Below are positions 35,040 to 43,080 of a stretch of 64,000 nt of DNA, in pieces. Each line of letters begins with the position of its first letter. Positions within the stretch are counted from its first letter, which is position 1. Source of the stretch: Actinoplanes utahensis. Lineage in GTDB: Bacteria; Actinomycetota; Actinomycetes; Mycobacteriales; Micromonosporaceae. Where the stretch lies: assembly GCF_016862455.1 (NCBI RefSeq), contig NZ_BOMZ01000002.1, positions 62,001-126,000 of the forward strand, read 5' to 3'. The notes beneath the pieces were generated by a model. That model searched no databases. It was not told the DNA's origin and saw nothing but the letters and a program-made list of their open reading frames with translations. Position numbers and translations under genes: made by a program.

Positions 35040-35158
35040 GCCCGCCCTTCACGGTGGCCGGACCGGAGAGTCTCGGGGTGAAGCCGCGACCAGCGGCCGG
35101 GCAATCCTTCGCGCCCGAACCCGACAGCTAACCCCGCAGGCGTGCCGGAGGGATTCCT
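35040..35158 (+). ncRNA. c-di-AMP (ydaO/yuaA-type) riboswitch
   Basis: The stretch contains the hallmark run GAACCCGACAGCTAACCCC followed by GCAGGCG, and upstream CGGGGTGAAGCCG and GGCAATCCTTCGC, in the order typical of actinobacterial ydaO elements. It ends in GGAGGGATTCCTTC just before the GTG of an NlpC/P60 hydrolase, the classical gene behind this riboswitch in actinomycetes. Ligand binding normally turns expression off. The exact 5' edge is approximate. The recognition is by eye against remembered consensus. Confidence 0.85.
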
Positions 35159-35163
35159 TCACC

Positions 35164-35724
35164 GTGCGCACCAGCACCTCGAGCCGGCCCACCCGCACCC
35201 TGGGCGCCGGCACCATCGCCCTGTCCGTGAGTCTCGGTCTCCTGACCGGCGGGCTCGGTACACCACAGGCCGCCTCCGCCGCCCCGCAGACCGCCGGCGT
35301 CACCGTCGCCCGGGCAGTGCCGCAGGCCGGCACGACCGTCGCCGTCAAGGTCGCGACCGCCCGCGCCCAGGCGGCCGGTGTCCGGGTCGTCAACGAGGCG
35401 GCCCGGCACAAGGGCAAGAAGTACAAGTTCGGCGCGGTCGGGCCGAACCGCTTCGACTGCTCCGGGTTCACCCTGTACGTCTACAAGAAGACCACCGGGC
35501 GCAAACTGCCGCACAAGGCGAACCTGCAGCAGAAGTACGGCAAGCCGGTCGCCAAGGCCAACGCCCGCCCCGGTGACCTGATCATCATCCGCAAGGGCTC
35601 GTACGGCACGCACGCCGGCATCTACGCCGGTGGCGGCAAGATGTGGTCGGCGCCGCGCACCGGCAAGACGGTCAGCAAGCAGAAGATCTGGAGCAGCAAC
35701 TACGTCGTACGCCGTCTGGCCTGA
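35164..35724 (+). CDS. Secreted NlpC/P60 (C40) peptidoglycan endopeptidase
   Basis: This 186-residue protein starts at GTG just after the riboswitch. It has a long signal peptide (about residues 1-40, ending AASAAP), a short linker, and a C40 domain with catalytic Cys at about 99 (RFDCSGFT) and His at about 150 (YGTHAGIY). It should cut peptidoglycan stem peptides during growth, germination or resuscitation. Control by c-di-AMP links it to turgor and wall homeostasis. There is no SH3 or LysM binding domain, so it is a minimal member. Confidence 0.94.
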   Translation: MRTSTSSRPTRTLGAGTIALSVSLGLLTGGLGTPQAASAAPQTAGVTVARAVPQAGTTVAVKVATARAQAAGVRVVNEAARHKGKKYKFGAVGPNRFDCSGFTLYVYKKTTGRKLPHKANLQQKYGKPVAKANARPGDLIIIRKGSYGTHAGIYAGGGKMWSAPRTGKTVSKQKIWSSNYVVRRLA

Positions 35725-35865
35725 CCCGGACGCCGTCTGCCCACCGGGACGCTCCCACCGGAGTGTCCCGGCGGGAGCCCGACGGGAGATCGACACACTG
35801 CCGCCCGAAGCGGACCGGGCCCGCGCCGACTCGCCGGCCCGGGAGATCTCCTCGGCGCACGCCGG

Positions 35866-36093
35866 CTGGGCGACCTCGGCGAGACCCGGGTCGGGGTGGG
35901 GGAGCTGACCGCCGGGACGGTCACCGACACCGAGGTCGACGAGATCTTCCTCGTGCTGTCCGGTGACGGCGCGGTCGCCTTCACCGACGGCTCGGAGATC
36001 GCGCTGGGCCCTGGCGTCGCCGTACGCCTGCACGCCGGCGACCGCACCGTCTGGACCGTCCGCCGGACCCGGCGCAAGCTCTACATCGCCTGG
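35866..36093 (+). pseudogene. Cupin-domain gene remnant (lost start and stop)
   Basis: GDLGETRVGVGELTAG, TDTEVDEIFLVLSGDG and LGPGVAVRLHAGDRTVWTV, ending KLYIA, match small cupins of the DUF861/ureidoglycine aminohydrolase type. Relatives usually begin about 35 residues earlier and stop right after this YxA end. Here the next codon is TGG where TGA would fit, and the frame runs on into the methyltransferase gene. No ribosome site or upstream cupin N terminus is present. GTG 35896 could initiate a run-on protein, but decay is more likely. Confidence 0.5.
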
Positions 36094-36175
36094 CCCCGAA
36101 CGGTTCCGGGGGCAGCGGGTTTGAGCACCCGCTCGATCGTGGTACTGGACGGCCTCGACCGAACGAGGAGGCCGT

Positions 36176-36871
36176 GTGAACGCCCAGAACCGGATCAACG
36201 ACTACTGGACCGGCCGCGCCTCCGGCTACGACGCCGAGCAGCAGCGTCCCGACCGGCTCGCCGACGACGACCGGGCGTGGTCCGCCATCTGGGCCGAGGC
36301 GCTGCCCGCCGGACCGCTCGACATCCTGGACGTGGGCACCGGATCCGGCCAGGCCGCGTTCACGCTCGCCGCCCTCGGGCACCGGGTCACCGGCATCGAC
36401 CTGTCCGACGGCATGCTCGATCTGGCCCGCCGGCACGCCGCCGGCCTGGATGACGCCCCCGACTTCCGGCTCGGCGACGCGGTCGCCCCCGACTTCCCGG
36501 CCGCCAGTTTCGACGCGATCGTCGGCCGGTACGTGATGTGGACGCTGCGGGAGCCGGCCACCGCGGTCGCCAACTGGCGGAAGCTGCTGCGCCCCGGCGG
36601 CCTGGTCGCCATGGTCGACACCACCTGGTTCCCGAACGGCCTCGACGAGGGCCCGCGCCGGTTCGCCGAGTCCTACGACGACGACGTCCGGGCCGTGCTG
36701 CCGCTGGCCGCCGCCAAGTCCATCGACGAGACCGTCCTGGCGCTCGCCGACGCCGGCCTCGAGAACGTCACCAGCATCCCGCTGACCACGATCTACGAGC
36801 TGGACCAGCGGTACGGGGTGACGCCCGGCCACGACGTCCAGATGCACTTCCTGATCACCGCCCGGGTCTGA
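36176..36871 (+). CDS. Class I SAM-dependent methyltransferase
   Basis: This 231-residue protein starts at GTG with GAGGAGG four bases upstream. It has the SAM-binding glycine motif DILDVGTGSGQAAF (about residues 48-60), acidic loop VTGIDLSDGM, and the later FDAIVGRYVMW and LLRPGGLVAMVD. This is the UbiE/Methyltransf_11 type. The substrate is unknown. A hairpin about 20 bases after the stop likely ends the transcript. Confidence 0.9.
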   Translation: MNAQNRINDYWTGRASGYDAEQQRPDRLADDDRAWSAIWAEALPAGPLDILDVGTGSGQAAFTLAALGHRVTGIDLSDGMLDLARRHAAGLDDAPDFRLGDAVAPDFPAASFDAIVGRYVMWTLREPATAVANWRKLLRPGGLVAMVDTTWFPNGLDEGPRRFAESYDDDVRAVLPLAAAKSIDETVLALADAGLENVTSIPLTTIYELDQRYGVTPGHDVQMHFLITARV

Positions 36872-36889
36872 TCAGGCCGATCTCCGGTA

Positions 36890-36913
36890 CGCCCGGACAG
36901 GAACCTCCGGGCG
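36890..36913. terminator. Hairpin downstream of the methyltransferase
   Basis: CGCCCGGA (36890-36897) pairs with TCCGGGCG (36906-36913), an 8-bp stem with an 8-base loop. It lies 18 bases after the stop codon at 36871. It is shorter than the other hairpins in the window. Confidence 0.45.
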
Positions 36914-37070
36914 CTCGTGCCCGCGGCTCGGGCGCTCCGGCGGTGGAACCCGGCGGACGCGGACGACGGAGATCGCCGTGGGGAATCCGCCGGCATAGCA
37001 TCTGAGCGCGGTGAGTCGTTCGTAGACGGCAGGCGGCGAGACGCAGCCGCCGGGACAACGGGGATGTGGG

Positions 37071-37433
37071 ATGACGCGGTACTTGATCTCGTTCGACGAC
37101 GGCGCGATGGACCACATCCGGGACGAGGAGTTCCCCGAGGTGGGCGAAGCCGCGCACGCGGTGATGCAGGAGGCCGTGAACGCCGGCGTGTTCGTGTCCG
37201 GCGGCGGGATCGGCCGCCAGAGGGCGAGCATCGTGGCCCCGGACGGAACGGTCACCGATGGCCCGGACCCGGAGACCAAGGCCGTCATCGGCGGGTTCGT
37301 GGTGTTCGAGGTGGCCTCCCGCGAAGAGGCGCTGACATGGGCGGCCAAGATCGCTTCCGCTTGCCGCTGCGCCCAAGAGGTCCGCGAGATCATGCCCGAT
37401 GCCGAGACGGACGCGATGCTCGCCGCTCAGTGA
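37071..37433 (+). CDS. YCII/YciI-related domain protein
   Basis: This is a 120-residue protein with the YCII ferredoxin-like fold pattern: MTRYLISFDDGAMDHI at the start, VSGGGIGRQRAS in the middle, GGFVVFEVASREEALTWAAK and REIMPD at the end. Actinobacterial members of this DGPF/YCII group often sit near sigma factors and act on unknown substrates. It stands alone here, with about 200 bases upstream. No enzymatic claim is made. Confidence 0.85.
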   Translation: MTRYLISFDDGAMDHIRDEEFPEVGEAAHAVMQEAVNAGVFVSGGGIGRQRASIVAPDGTVTDGPDPETKAVIGGFVVFEVASREEALTWAAKIASACRCAQEVREIMPDAETDAMLAAQ

Positions 37434-37485
37434 GATCTCCGCGGGATGTGGGCGGCGGGTTGCCGGGGACGGCCAGAATGGGCCG

Positions 37486-38169
37486 GTGATCAGGAACCGG
37501 GTCTCCCGCTGCTTCGTCGTGCCGGTGCTCGTGGCGTCGCTCGCCGGCTGTGCCCGGCCGGTGAGCCGGCCGGACTCGTCGGCGGGCCGCCCCTCGGGGC
37601 CGGCGATCACCCTGCCGGGGCAGGTGACGCCGTCGGCGACCGCCGTGACGTGCCCGCCGGAGGGTGTCCGGTTCGAGGTCGGCGAGGGGGACGCCGCGAT
37701 GGGGCTGCGGGTGCTCGGCATCAAGTTGATCAACTGTGGGTCGGAGACCTACCGGCTGAACGGCTACCCGGCGGTGCGGCCGCTCGACGAGGACCTCACG
37801 AAGCTGAAGGTGCGGATCCTTCACGGCGTGACGGAGATCACCGGCACCATGCCGTGGGACGGGCCGCCGAAGCCGGTGACCCTCGAGCCGGGACAGCAGG
37901 CCGGCACGGCCGTGGCCTGGCGCAACACCTACGACGACGTACGGCAGCCCCCGGTGCGGGTGGAGTTCCTCGACATCGCCCCACTGGCCGGTCGCCCGTC
38001 CCGGATCGTCGACCCGCGCGGTGGTCTCGACCTCGGCAGCACCGGCCGGTTCGGGGTCAGCGCCTGGCGCCTGCTTCCGGACGACGAGACCACCCCGTCC
38101 CCCACCGACCCGGTCTCCCCCGGCGCCACCACCGCGGAACCGGTGGAGACCGTCGGCCCCCTGCCGTGA
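37486..38169 (+). CDS. Lipoprotein with DUF4232 domain
   Basis: From GTG 37486 the protein has 227 residues. It has a lipoprotein signal (VVPVLVASLAGC, lipobox LAGC with Cys at about 20), a Pro/Ser linker, and a DUF4232 domain: CPPEGVRFEVGEGDAAMGLR, INCGSETYRLNGYPAV, LEPGQQAGTAVAWRN. DUF4232 proteins are secreted or lipid-anchored in actinobacteria and uncharacterised. Its gene converges on the SPL-like pseudogene with a gap of 13 bases. Confidence 0.85.
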   Translation: MIRNRVSRCFVVPVLVASLAGCARPVSRPDSSAGRPSGPAITLPGQVTPSATAVTCPPEGVRFEVGEGDAAMGLRVLGIKLINCGSETYRLNGYPAVRPLDEDLTKLKVRILHGVTEITGTMPWDGPPKPVTLEPGQQAGTAVAWRNTYDDVRQPPVRVEFLDIAPLAGRPSRIVDPRGGLDLGSTGRFGVSAWRLLPDDETTPSPTDPVSPGATTAEPVETVGPLP

Positions 38170-38182
38170 CAGGGCGCGGGAC

Positions 38183-39131
38183 TCACGTCCAGTAAAGGAC
38201 GCGGCAGGTCGGCAGCCGGCGGGCGATCTCGTTCTCGAACCAGGTGCGCAGGTCGGCCATCAGCGAGGCCGGATAGACGTACTTGACCGCCCCGAACTTG
38301 CCGCGTTTGCGGGACCGGGCCTCCTCGTCCATCTCCAGCCGGGTACGCGGATACCAGCCGAGCAGCACCTCCTTGCTGCCCGGCGTGAACCGGTGGGTGA
38401 TCAGTTCAGCGGTCAGGTCGAGATCGGGCACACCCTCGACGGCGGCCTCCACCGCAGCGATCAGTGCCCCGTACGCCGTACGCCAGTCGTCGACCGGCAT
38501 GATCGGCGCGATCGTCAGACCGACCGGGTACCCGTCGAGCGCGAGCCGCCGCAACCCGGCCGGCCGGTCCCCAGCGGGCTCGTGCCGCCTTCGTACCGGG
38601 TCGTCACCGGCAGGCAGTCGACGCTGAACCGGACCCGGGTACGCCCGTGGTGCCCGAGCCCCACCAGCGACGCCACGTCGCCGAACTTGGTGGTCCACCG
38701 CAACTGCACCGGGGCGTCCCACGCGCCGAAGTGCTCGATCGCCCGCCGCCAGCTGCCGGTGAGGTGTTCCAGCGCGAGCGGATCGGTGTAGCAGGACGCC
38801 TCGAACGTCGTACCCTCGTCGCGTCTCGCCGCCCGGCGGCTGGTGATCGTGCCGCGTCCTTCGTACTCCGCGAGCCCGTCGAGGATCTCGTCCAGGTCGG
38901 CGTAGACCCGGGTGACCGGCGGCCCGGACAGCGAACCGGCGAGGTAGCAGTACTGGCAGTGCGCTGGGCAGCCCTCGGCGAGGTCGAAACGCCAGTCCGC
39001 GGAACCCACCGCCGCGCCGGCCGGGCCGGTGGCGCCACCCCACTGAGATCGAACGTGGCCACCCGCTCCCCGCCGGCGCTGTGCGGCGCGGGCGGCACAT
39101 CCCGGGCGAGCGGCCGGTCGAGATCCGTCAT
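38183..39131 (-). pseudogene. Spore-photoproduct-lyase-like radical SAM gene with two frameshifts
   Basis: Three successive frames form one protein. Frame 1 (from ATG 39131) gives ERVATFDLSG. Frame 2 (from about 39020) gives DWRFDLAEGCPAHCQYCYLA, with the radical SAM CxxxCxxC, then FEASCYTDPLALEHLTGSWR and VRFSVDCLPVTTRYEGG. Frame 3 (from about 38570) gives LDGYPVGLTIAPIMPVDDWR and PGSKEVLLGWYPRTRLEMDE to CRVLYW. Both shifts equal a one-base loss and lie in G-rich runs (GGTGGG and CTGGGGACC). The family repairs spore photoproduct or is of unknown role. It is a true pseudogene or an assembly artefact. Confidence 0.75.
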
Positions 39132-39241
39132 GCCCGGGGATCACCCCTGGTGGAGCCGCTGTACCGCGGAGGGCGGCCGGGAATGTCGTACCCACCGGTT
39201 AGCTTTTCCGGCGTTCCCCCCTCTGCCGAAAGGTGGCCCGG

Positions 39242-40666
39242 ATGCCGGCCGAAACGACGTACCTCGAGCTCTCCGAAGACGCCGGGAGTTCCCACAAGTT
39301 CTACGAGGTGACGGTCGACGGCACCGATCTGACCGTCCGCTATGGGCGGATCGGTGACCGGGGCCAGGTCAAACAGTCGTCGTTCACGACCGTGGACAAG
39401 GCGCGGGCCGAGGCCGCGAAGAAGATCGGGGAGAAGGTCCGCAAGGGGTACGCGCCGGCGGTCATCGGTCAGCGTCAGCCCCGTTCCGTCACCCGGCGGC
39501 AGATCGTCAGCACCCGCTCCACCGCCAAGAGCGCTCCCGTGCTGTGGCGTTACCGGTCCGGCAGCCCGGCGTTCGGGGTGTTCGTCGACGGCGACGTCTG
39601 CATGGTCGGCAACGAGGCCGGTCTGATCACCACGCTGAACCATCGGGCCGAGGTGCAGCAGCAGGTTCGGCTCCCGGACGGTGTCAAGTGCATCGTCGCC
39701 GACGACGGCTGGATCTACGCCGGCTGCGACGACGGCAACGTCTACGACCTCTCCGGCAAGGTGCCCCGCCTGGCGTACCGGATCGCGCCCGAGATCGACA
39801 TCTACTGGCTGGACATCCACGACGGTGTCCTCGGGGTCTCCGACGCCAACGGCGGCATCTCCGCCATCGACCACGAGGACCAGTTCCTGTGGCAGCGGCC
39901 CGGCCGTGGCACGTCGGCGTGGATGGTCCGCTGCGACGACGACGCCGTCCATCACGGTCACAGCGCCGGTGTCACCAGTTACGACTGGCGGACCGGCCAG
40001 GAGCTGTGGCACACCGGCACGCGCGGGGCCGTCCTGTTCGGCTGGCAGGAGCGGGACACCGTCTACGCCGGCACCTCGGCCCGGCAGGTCGCCGAGCTGG
40101 GCAAGGACGGCACGCACCGCCAGACCTACCAGTGCGACGCGGCGGTGTTCTCGTGCGCCGCCGCCGCGGACGGGCGGTACATCTTCGCCGGTGACAGCGC
40201 CTCCTCGGTGTACTGCTTCGACGCCGCCGGCACCCGCCTGTGGAAACTCGCCACCGGCTGCGGCTCCGCCTATTCCATGCAGTACCACGACGAGCGGCTC
40301 TACATCGTCACCACCGACGGGTCGCTCGCCTGTATCGACGCCAGCGAGCAGGCCGTCCGGTCGGCTGTCGACGGCACCGTTCCCCAGGTCGTGGACGTCA
40401 AGGCGCCCCCGCGGATGGCCGAGGTGGCGCCGTCCACCACCGTCGAGATCGTCCAGGATCCGGCCGGCGGCATCGTCGTCGAGTGCGTCGAGGAGTCCGG
40501 GCGCCTGCGCATCCGCGTGGTCTCCAGCGGCTACCAGCGTGACTGGCAGGTCCAGTTCCCCAAGGGCATCCGGGAGAGCGGCGCCCGCTACGTGGTCACC
40601 GGGATCCGCGAGGCGTCCCGCGGCGGTTTCTACCGCGCCTACGGCGACATCCGCCGGCTCCGCTGA
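39242..40666 (+). CDS. WGR-domain protein with PQQ/WD-like beta-propeller
   Basis: From ATG 39242, with AAGGTGG upstream, the protein has 474 residues. Residues 1-75 are a WGR domain (TYLELSEDAGSSHKFYEV, VRYGRIGDRGQ, KARAEAAKKIGEKVRKGY). The remainder has at least six repeated blades with pattern VxAxxDGxIYAGCDDGNVYxL, such as YIFAGDSASSVYCFDAAG, YIVTTDGSLACID. WGR domains occur in PARPs and in bacterial DNA- or MolR-related proteins. Here it is joined to a propeller that resembles PQQ-binding enzymes but carries no signal peptide. The function is unknown. Confidence 0.85.
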   Translation: MPAETTYLELSEDAGSSHKFYEVTVDGTDLTVRYGRIGDRGQVKQSSFTTVDKARAEAAKKIGEKVRKGYAPAVIGQRQPRSVTRRQIVSTRSTAKSAPVLWRYRSGSPAFGVFVDGDVCMVGNEAGLITTLNHRAEVQQQVRLPDGVKCIVADDGWIYAGCDDGNVYDLSGKVPRLAYRIAPEIDIYWLDIHDGVLGVSDANGGISAIDHEDQFLWQRPGRGTSAWMVRCDDDAVHHGHSAGVTSYDWRTGQELWHTGTRGAVLFGWQERDTVYAGTSARQVAELGKDGTHRQTYQCDAAVFSCAAAADGRYIFAGDSASSVYCFDAAGTRLWKLATGCGSAYSMQYHDERLYIVTTDGSLACIDASEQAVRSAVDGTVPQVVDVKAPPRMAEVAPSTTVEIVQDPAGGIVVECVEESGRLRIRVVSSGYQRDWQVQFPKGIRESGARYVVTGIREASRGGFYRAYGDIRRLR

Positions 40667-40672
40667 CGACCC

Positions 40673-40692
40673 GGGGCGGGATGTCCCGCCCC
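40673..40692. terminator. Short hairpin after the WGR gene
   Basis: GGGGCGGGA and TCCCGCCCC form a 9-bp inverted repeat around a 2-base centre, so effectively 8 bp with a 4-base loop. It begins 7 bases after the stop at 40666. The ATG at 40681 lies in its loop, which argues against that codon as the start of the next gene. Confidence 0.55.
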
Positions 40693-40725
40693 CACAGCGC
40701 AGCGATACCCGCCTATCGTCGGCCG

Positions 40726-42681
40726 GTGGGAGAAGCCTTGCTGTTCGTTCCGTTCCTCGTCGTCACCGTGCTGCTGTTCGGGGCGGTCATCCGGCGGCTG
40801 CTCGGCGTCCGGGTCGGTCCCGGGCGGACCCTGTTCGCGGCCGTGCTCGCGGTCGTGGTGACGTCTCCGCTGCTGGCCGGGCTCGCCCCGCCGGATCCGG
40901 CGGCGGTGACACTCACCGAGGGCCTCCTGCTGATGCTGGCGTCGACCGGAGTGGCCACGCTGATCGCGATGGCCGCCCTGGTGATCCTGGAGGTGCTGCT
41001 GCCGACCGGGTCACTGCCGGGGCCGGTGGAGGTGTGGCGCGGCACCCGGCGTCGGATCGCACGGACCCGGCGGTACTCGCAGATCGTCCGGATCGCCCTG
41101 CGGCACGGGCTCGGCCGTTTCCTGCGCGGGCGGCCACCGGCCGGGCCGAGCTCCGCGGCCGCCCGGCGCCGGCTGGCGCGGTCGCTGTGCGCCGCGCTCG
41201 ACGAGGGCGGTGTCACCTTCGTCAAGGTGGGCCAGCTGCTGTCGACCCGCCGCGACCTGCTGCCCGCCGAGTTCGTCGACGAGCTGACCGCATTGCAGGA
41301 CCGGGCCACGCCGGTGCCGTGGGAGCAGATCGCCGCGGTCCTGGACAGCGAACTCGGTGATCGGGTCTTCGCCGGCATCGAGCGGGAGCCCCTCGCGGCC
41401 GCGTCGATCGCGCAGGTGCACGCCGCCCGGCTGCCGGACGGCACCCCGGTGGTGGTGAAGGTGCAGCGGCCGGGCATCGCCACCGTCGTCGAACGGGACC
41501 TGGACATCCTGTTGCGACTCGCCGGGACCCTGGAGGCGCGGACGTCGTGGGGCCGGTCGTTCGGCGTACGCAAACTGGCTCTCGGTTTCGCCGAGGCGCT
41601 GCGGGAGGAGCTCGACTTCACCGTGGAACGCGACAATCTGCAGACGATGGCGGCGGCGCTCGCCACGTCACCGCAGCGCGGGGTCCGGGTGCCGGCGGCG
41701 TACCCCGCCGTCAGCTCGGAGCGGGTCCTGGTGATGGGCCGGCTGCCGGGCGCTGCGCTGGGCACCGCCGAACCGCTCCTCGCCGAACTCGGTGACGACC
41801 GGCGGCACGCCCTCGCCGCCGGTCTGCTCGACAGCCTGCTCGACCAGGTGCTGGTGCACGGGATCTTCCACGCCGACCTGCATCCGGGCAACCTGCTGGT
41901 CGGCGCCGACGGCACGCTGGGCATGCTCGATCTCGGTTCGGTCGGCCGGCTGGACACGATGACCCGGAACGCGGTCGGCCGGCTGCTGAACGCCGTCGGC
42001 AGCGGTGACGCGGCCGGCGCCACCGACGCGCTGCTGGATCTGGCCGACCACAGCGGCGAGGTCGACGAGCGGGAGTTGCAGCGGGCGATCGGCATGCTGC
42101 TGGTGCGGTACGCGGCGGCCGGCAGCAGCGCCGGGGTCGCCGCGGTCACGGCGCTGCTGCGGACCTTCACCTCGTACGGGCTCGGTGTGCCCGCGCCGGT
42201 CGCCGCGGTGTTCCGGGCGTTCACCACCCTCGAGGGCACGCTGCGGGTGCTGCGGCCGGAGTTCGACCTGATCGGGCAGGCGCGAGCCGTCGCCGGGCGG
42301 CGGCTCGCCGAGATGCTCGACCCGCGGCAGGTGCACCGCGGTGTGCAGGAGGAGCTGATCGCGCTGCTGCCGATGCTGCGCGGGCTGCCCCGCCGGCTGG
42401 ACCGGCTCGGTGACACGGTGGAGAGCGGCCGGCTGCGGTTCAACGTCCGGCTGTTCTCCGACGACCAGGATCGCCGCCTGGTCACCGGCCTGATCCAGCA
42501 GACCCTGCTCACCGTGATCGGCGCGGCCGCCGGCGTGATGGCGGCCATGCTCCTCGGCAGCGACGACGGACCCCGGGTGAGCGCGCACATCGGCCTGTTC
42601 CCGCTGCTCGGCTACTCCCTGCTGGTCGTCTCGGCGATCCTGGTCCTGCGGGTGCTGGTGGTCGCCCTCCGGCGCGACTGA
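40726..42681 (+). CDS. UbiB/ABC1/ADCK-family atypical kinase with terminal membrane helices
   Basis: I start at GTG 40726 (651 residues). A TATCGT box 10-15 bases upstream suggests a leaderless transcript, and ATG 40681 lies in a hairpin. Three N-terminal membrane helices precede the UbiB core: KxGQ motif TFVKVGQLLSTRRDLLP, Ala-rich loop AAASIAQVHAA, VVVKVQRPG, catalytic HADLHPGNLL and metal site MLDLGS. Two C-terminal helices follow (LLTVIGAAAGVMAAMLLG, LLGYSLLVVSAILVL). Family members support quinone or lipid metabolism by ATPase activity. There are no neighbours of a quinone pathway here. Confidence 0.92.
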   Translation: MGEALLFVPFLVVTVLLFGAVIRRLLGVRVGPGRTLFAAVLAVVVTSPLLAGLAPPDPAAVTLTEGLLLMLASTGVATLIAMAALVILEVLLPTGSLPGPVEVWRGTRRRIARTRRYSQIVRIALRHGLGRFLRGRPPAGPSSAAARRRLARSLCAALDEGGVTFVKVGQLLSTRRDLLPAEFVDELTALQDRATPVPWEQIAAVLDSELGDRVFAGIEREPLAAASIAQVHAARLPDGTPVVVKVQRPGIATVVERDLDILLRLAGTLEARTSWGRSFGVRKLALGFAEALREELDFTVERDNLQTMAAALATSPQRGVRVPAAYPAVSSERVLVMGRLPGAALGTAEPLLAELGDDRRHALAAGLLDSLLDQVLVHGIFHADLHPGNLLVGADGTLGMLDLGSVGRLDTMTRNAVGRLLNAVGSGDAAGATDALLDLADHSGEVDERELQRAIGMLLVRYAAAGSSAGVAAVTALLRTFTSYGLGVPAPVAAVFRAFTTLEGTLRVLRPEFDLIGQARAVAGRRLAEMLDPRQVHRGVQEELIALLPMLRGLPRRLDRLGDTVESGRLRFNVRLFSDDQDRRLVTGLIQQTLLTVIGAAAGVMAAMLLGSDDGPRVSAHIGLFPLLGYSLLVVSAILVLRVLVVALRRD

Positions 42682-42807
42682 AGACCCGAGGACCTGGGAT
42701 CGGCGAGAGCTCAGGCGATGTCGGTGATGAACGGGTGCTGCACCGTCCGACCCCGGCCCGCGTCCATCAGTCACTGGGTGGTCGGCCGGCCGAGCACGGC
42801 GGTCCGG

Positions 42808-42960
42808 TCAGCCGCGAGTCATCGGCACGGTGCGCAGGTCGAGGTCGAACGGGTTCCGGAGCCGTTGCATCGCCTCGACACTGCGGTCGATCTCCGGCCG
42901 CGCCGACTCGTCCTGGTCAGGACGGTTGTCGCCACGAAACTCCACTGCACGCACGGACAT
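42808..42960 (-). CDS. Small hypothetical protein (50 residues)
   Basis: ATG 42960 follows GGGGAG at a suitable distance and starts MSVRAVEFRGDNRPDQDESA and later AMQRLRNPFDLDLRTVPM. The protein is short, charged and soluble. It is the only credible coding signal in the gap 42682-43080. It could be a genuine small gene or the end of a decayed one. Confidence 0.4.
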   Translation of the reverse strand: MSVRAVEFRGDNRPDQDESARPEIDRSVEAMQRLRNPFDLDLRTVPMTRG

Positions 42961-43080
42961 GCGGGCTCCCCGTTCATCAGTTGCACCGTTACGCGGCAGT
43001 ATTACCCGTACGCCCGCGTTTGGGAACCTGCTTCTCGCCGATGATCCCCGTGCCCGGCCGGATCGATAGGGTGATCCACT

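Noticed and set aside
42718..43044. Plus-strand 108-codon frame between the UbiB kinase and aldo/keto reductase genes.
   Set aside because: There is no domain or ribosome site, and it is antisense to the better-supported small gene at 42808-42960.
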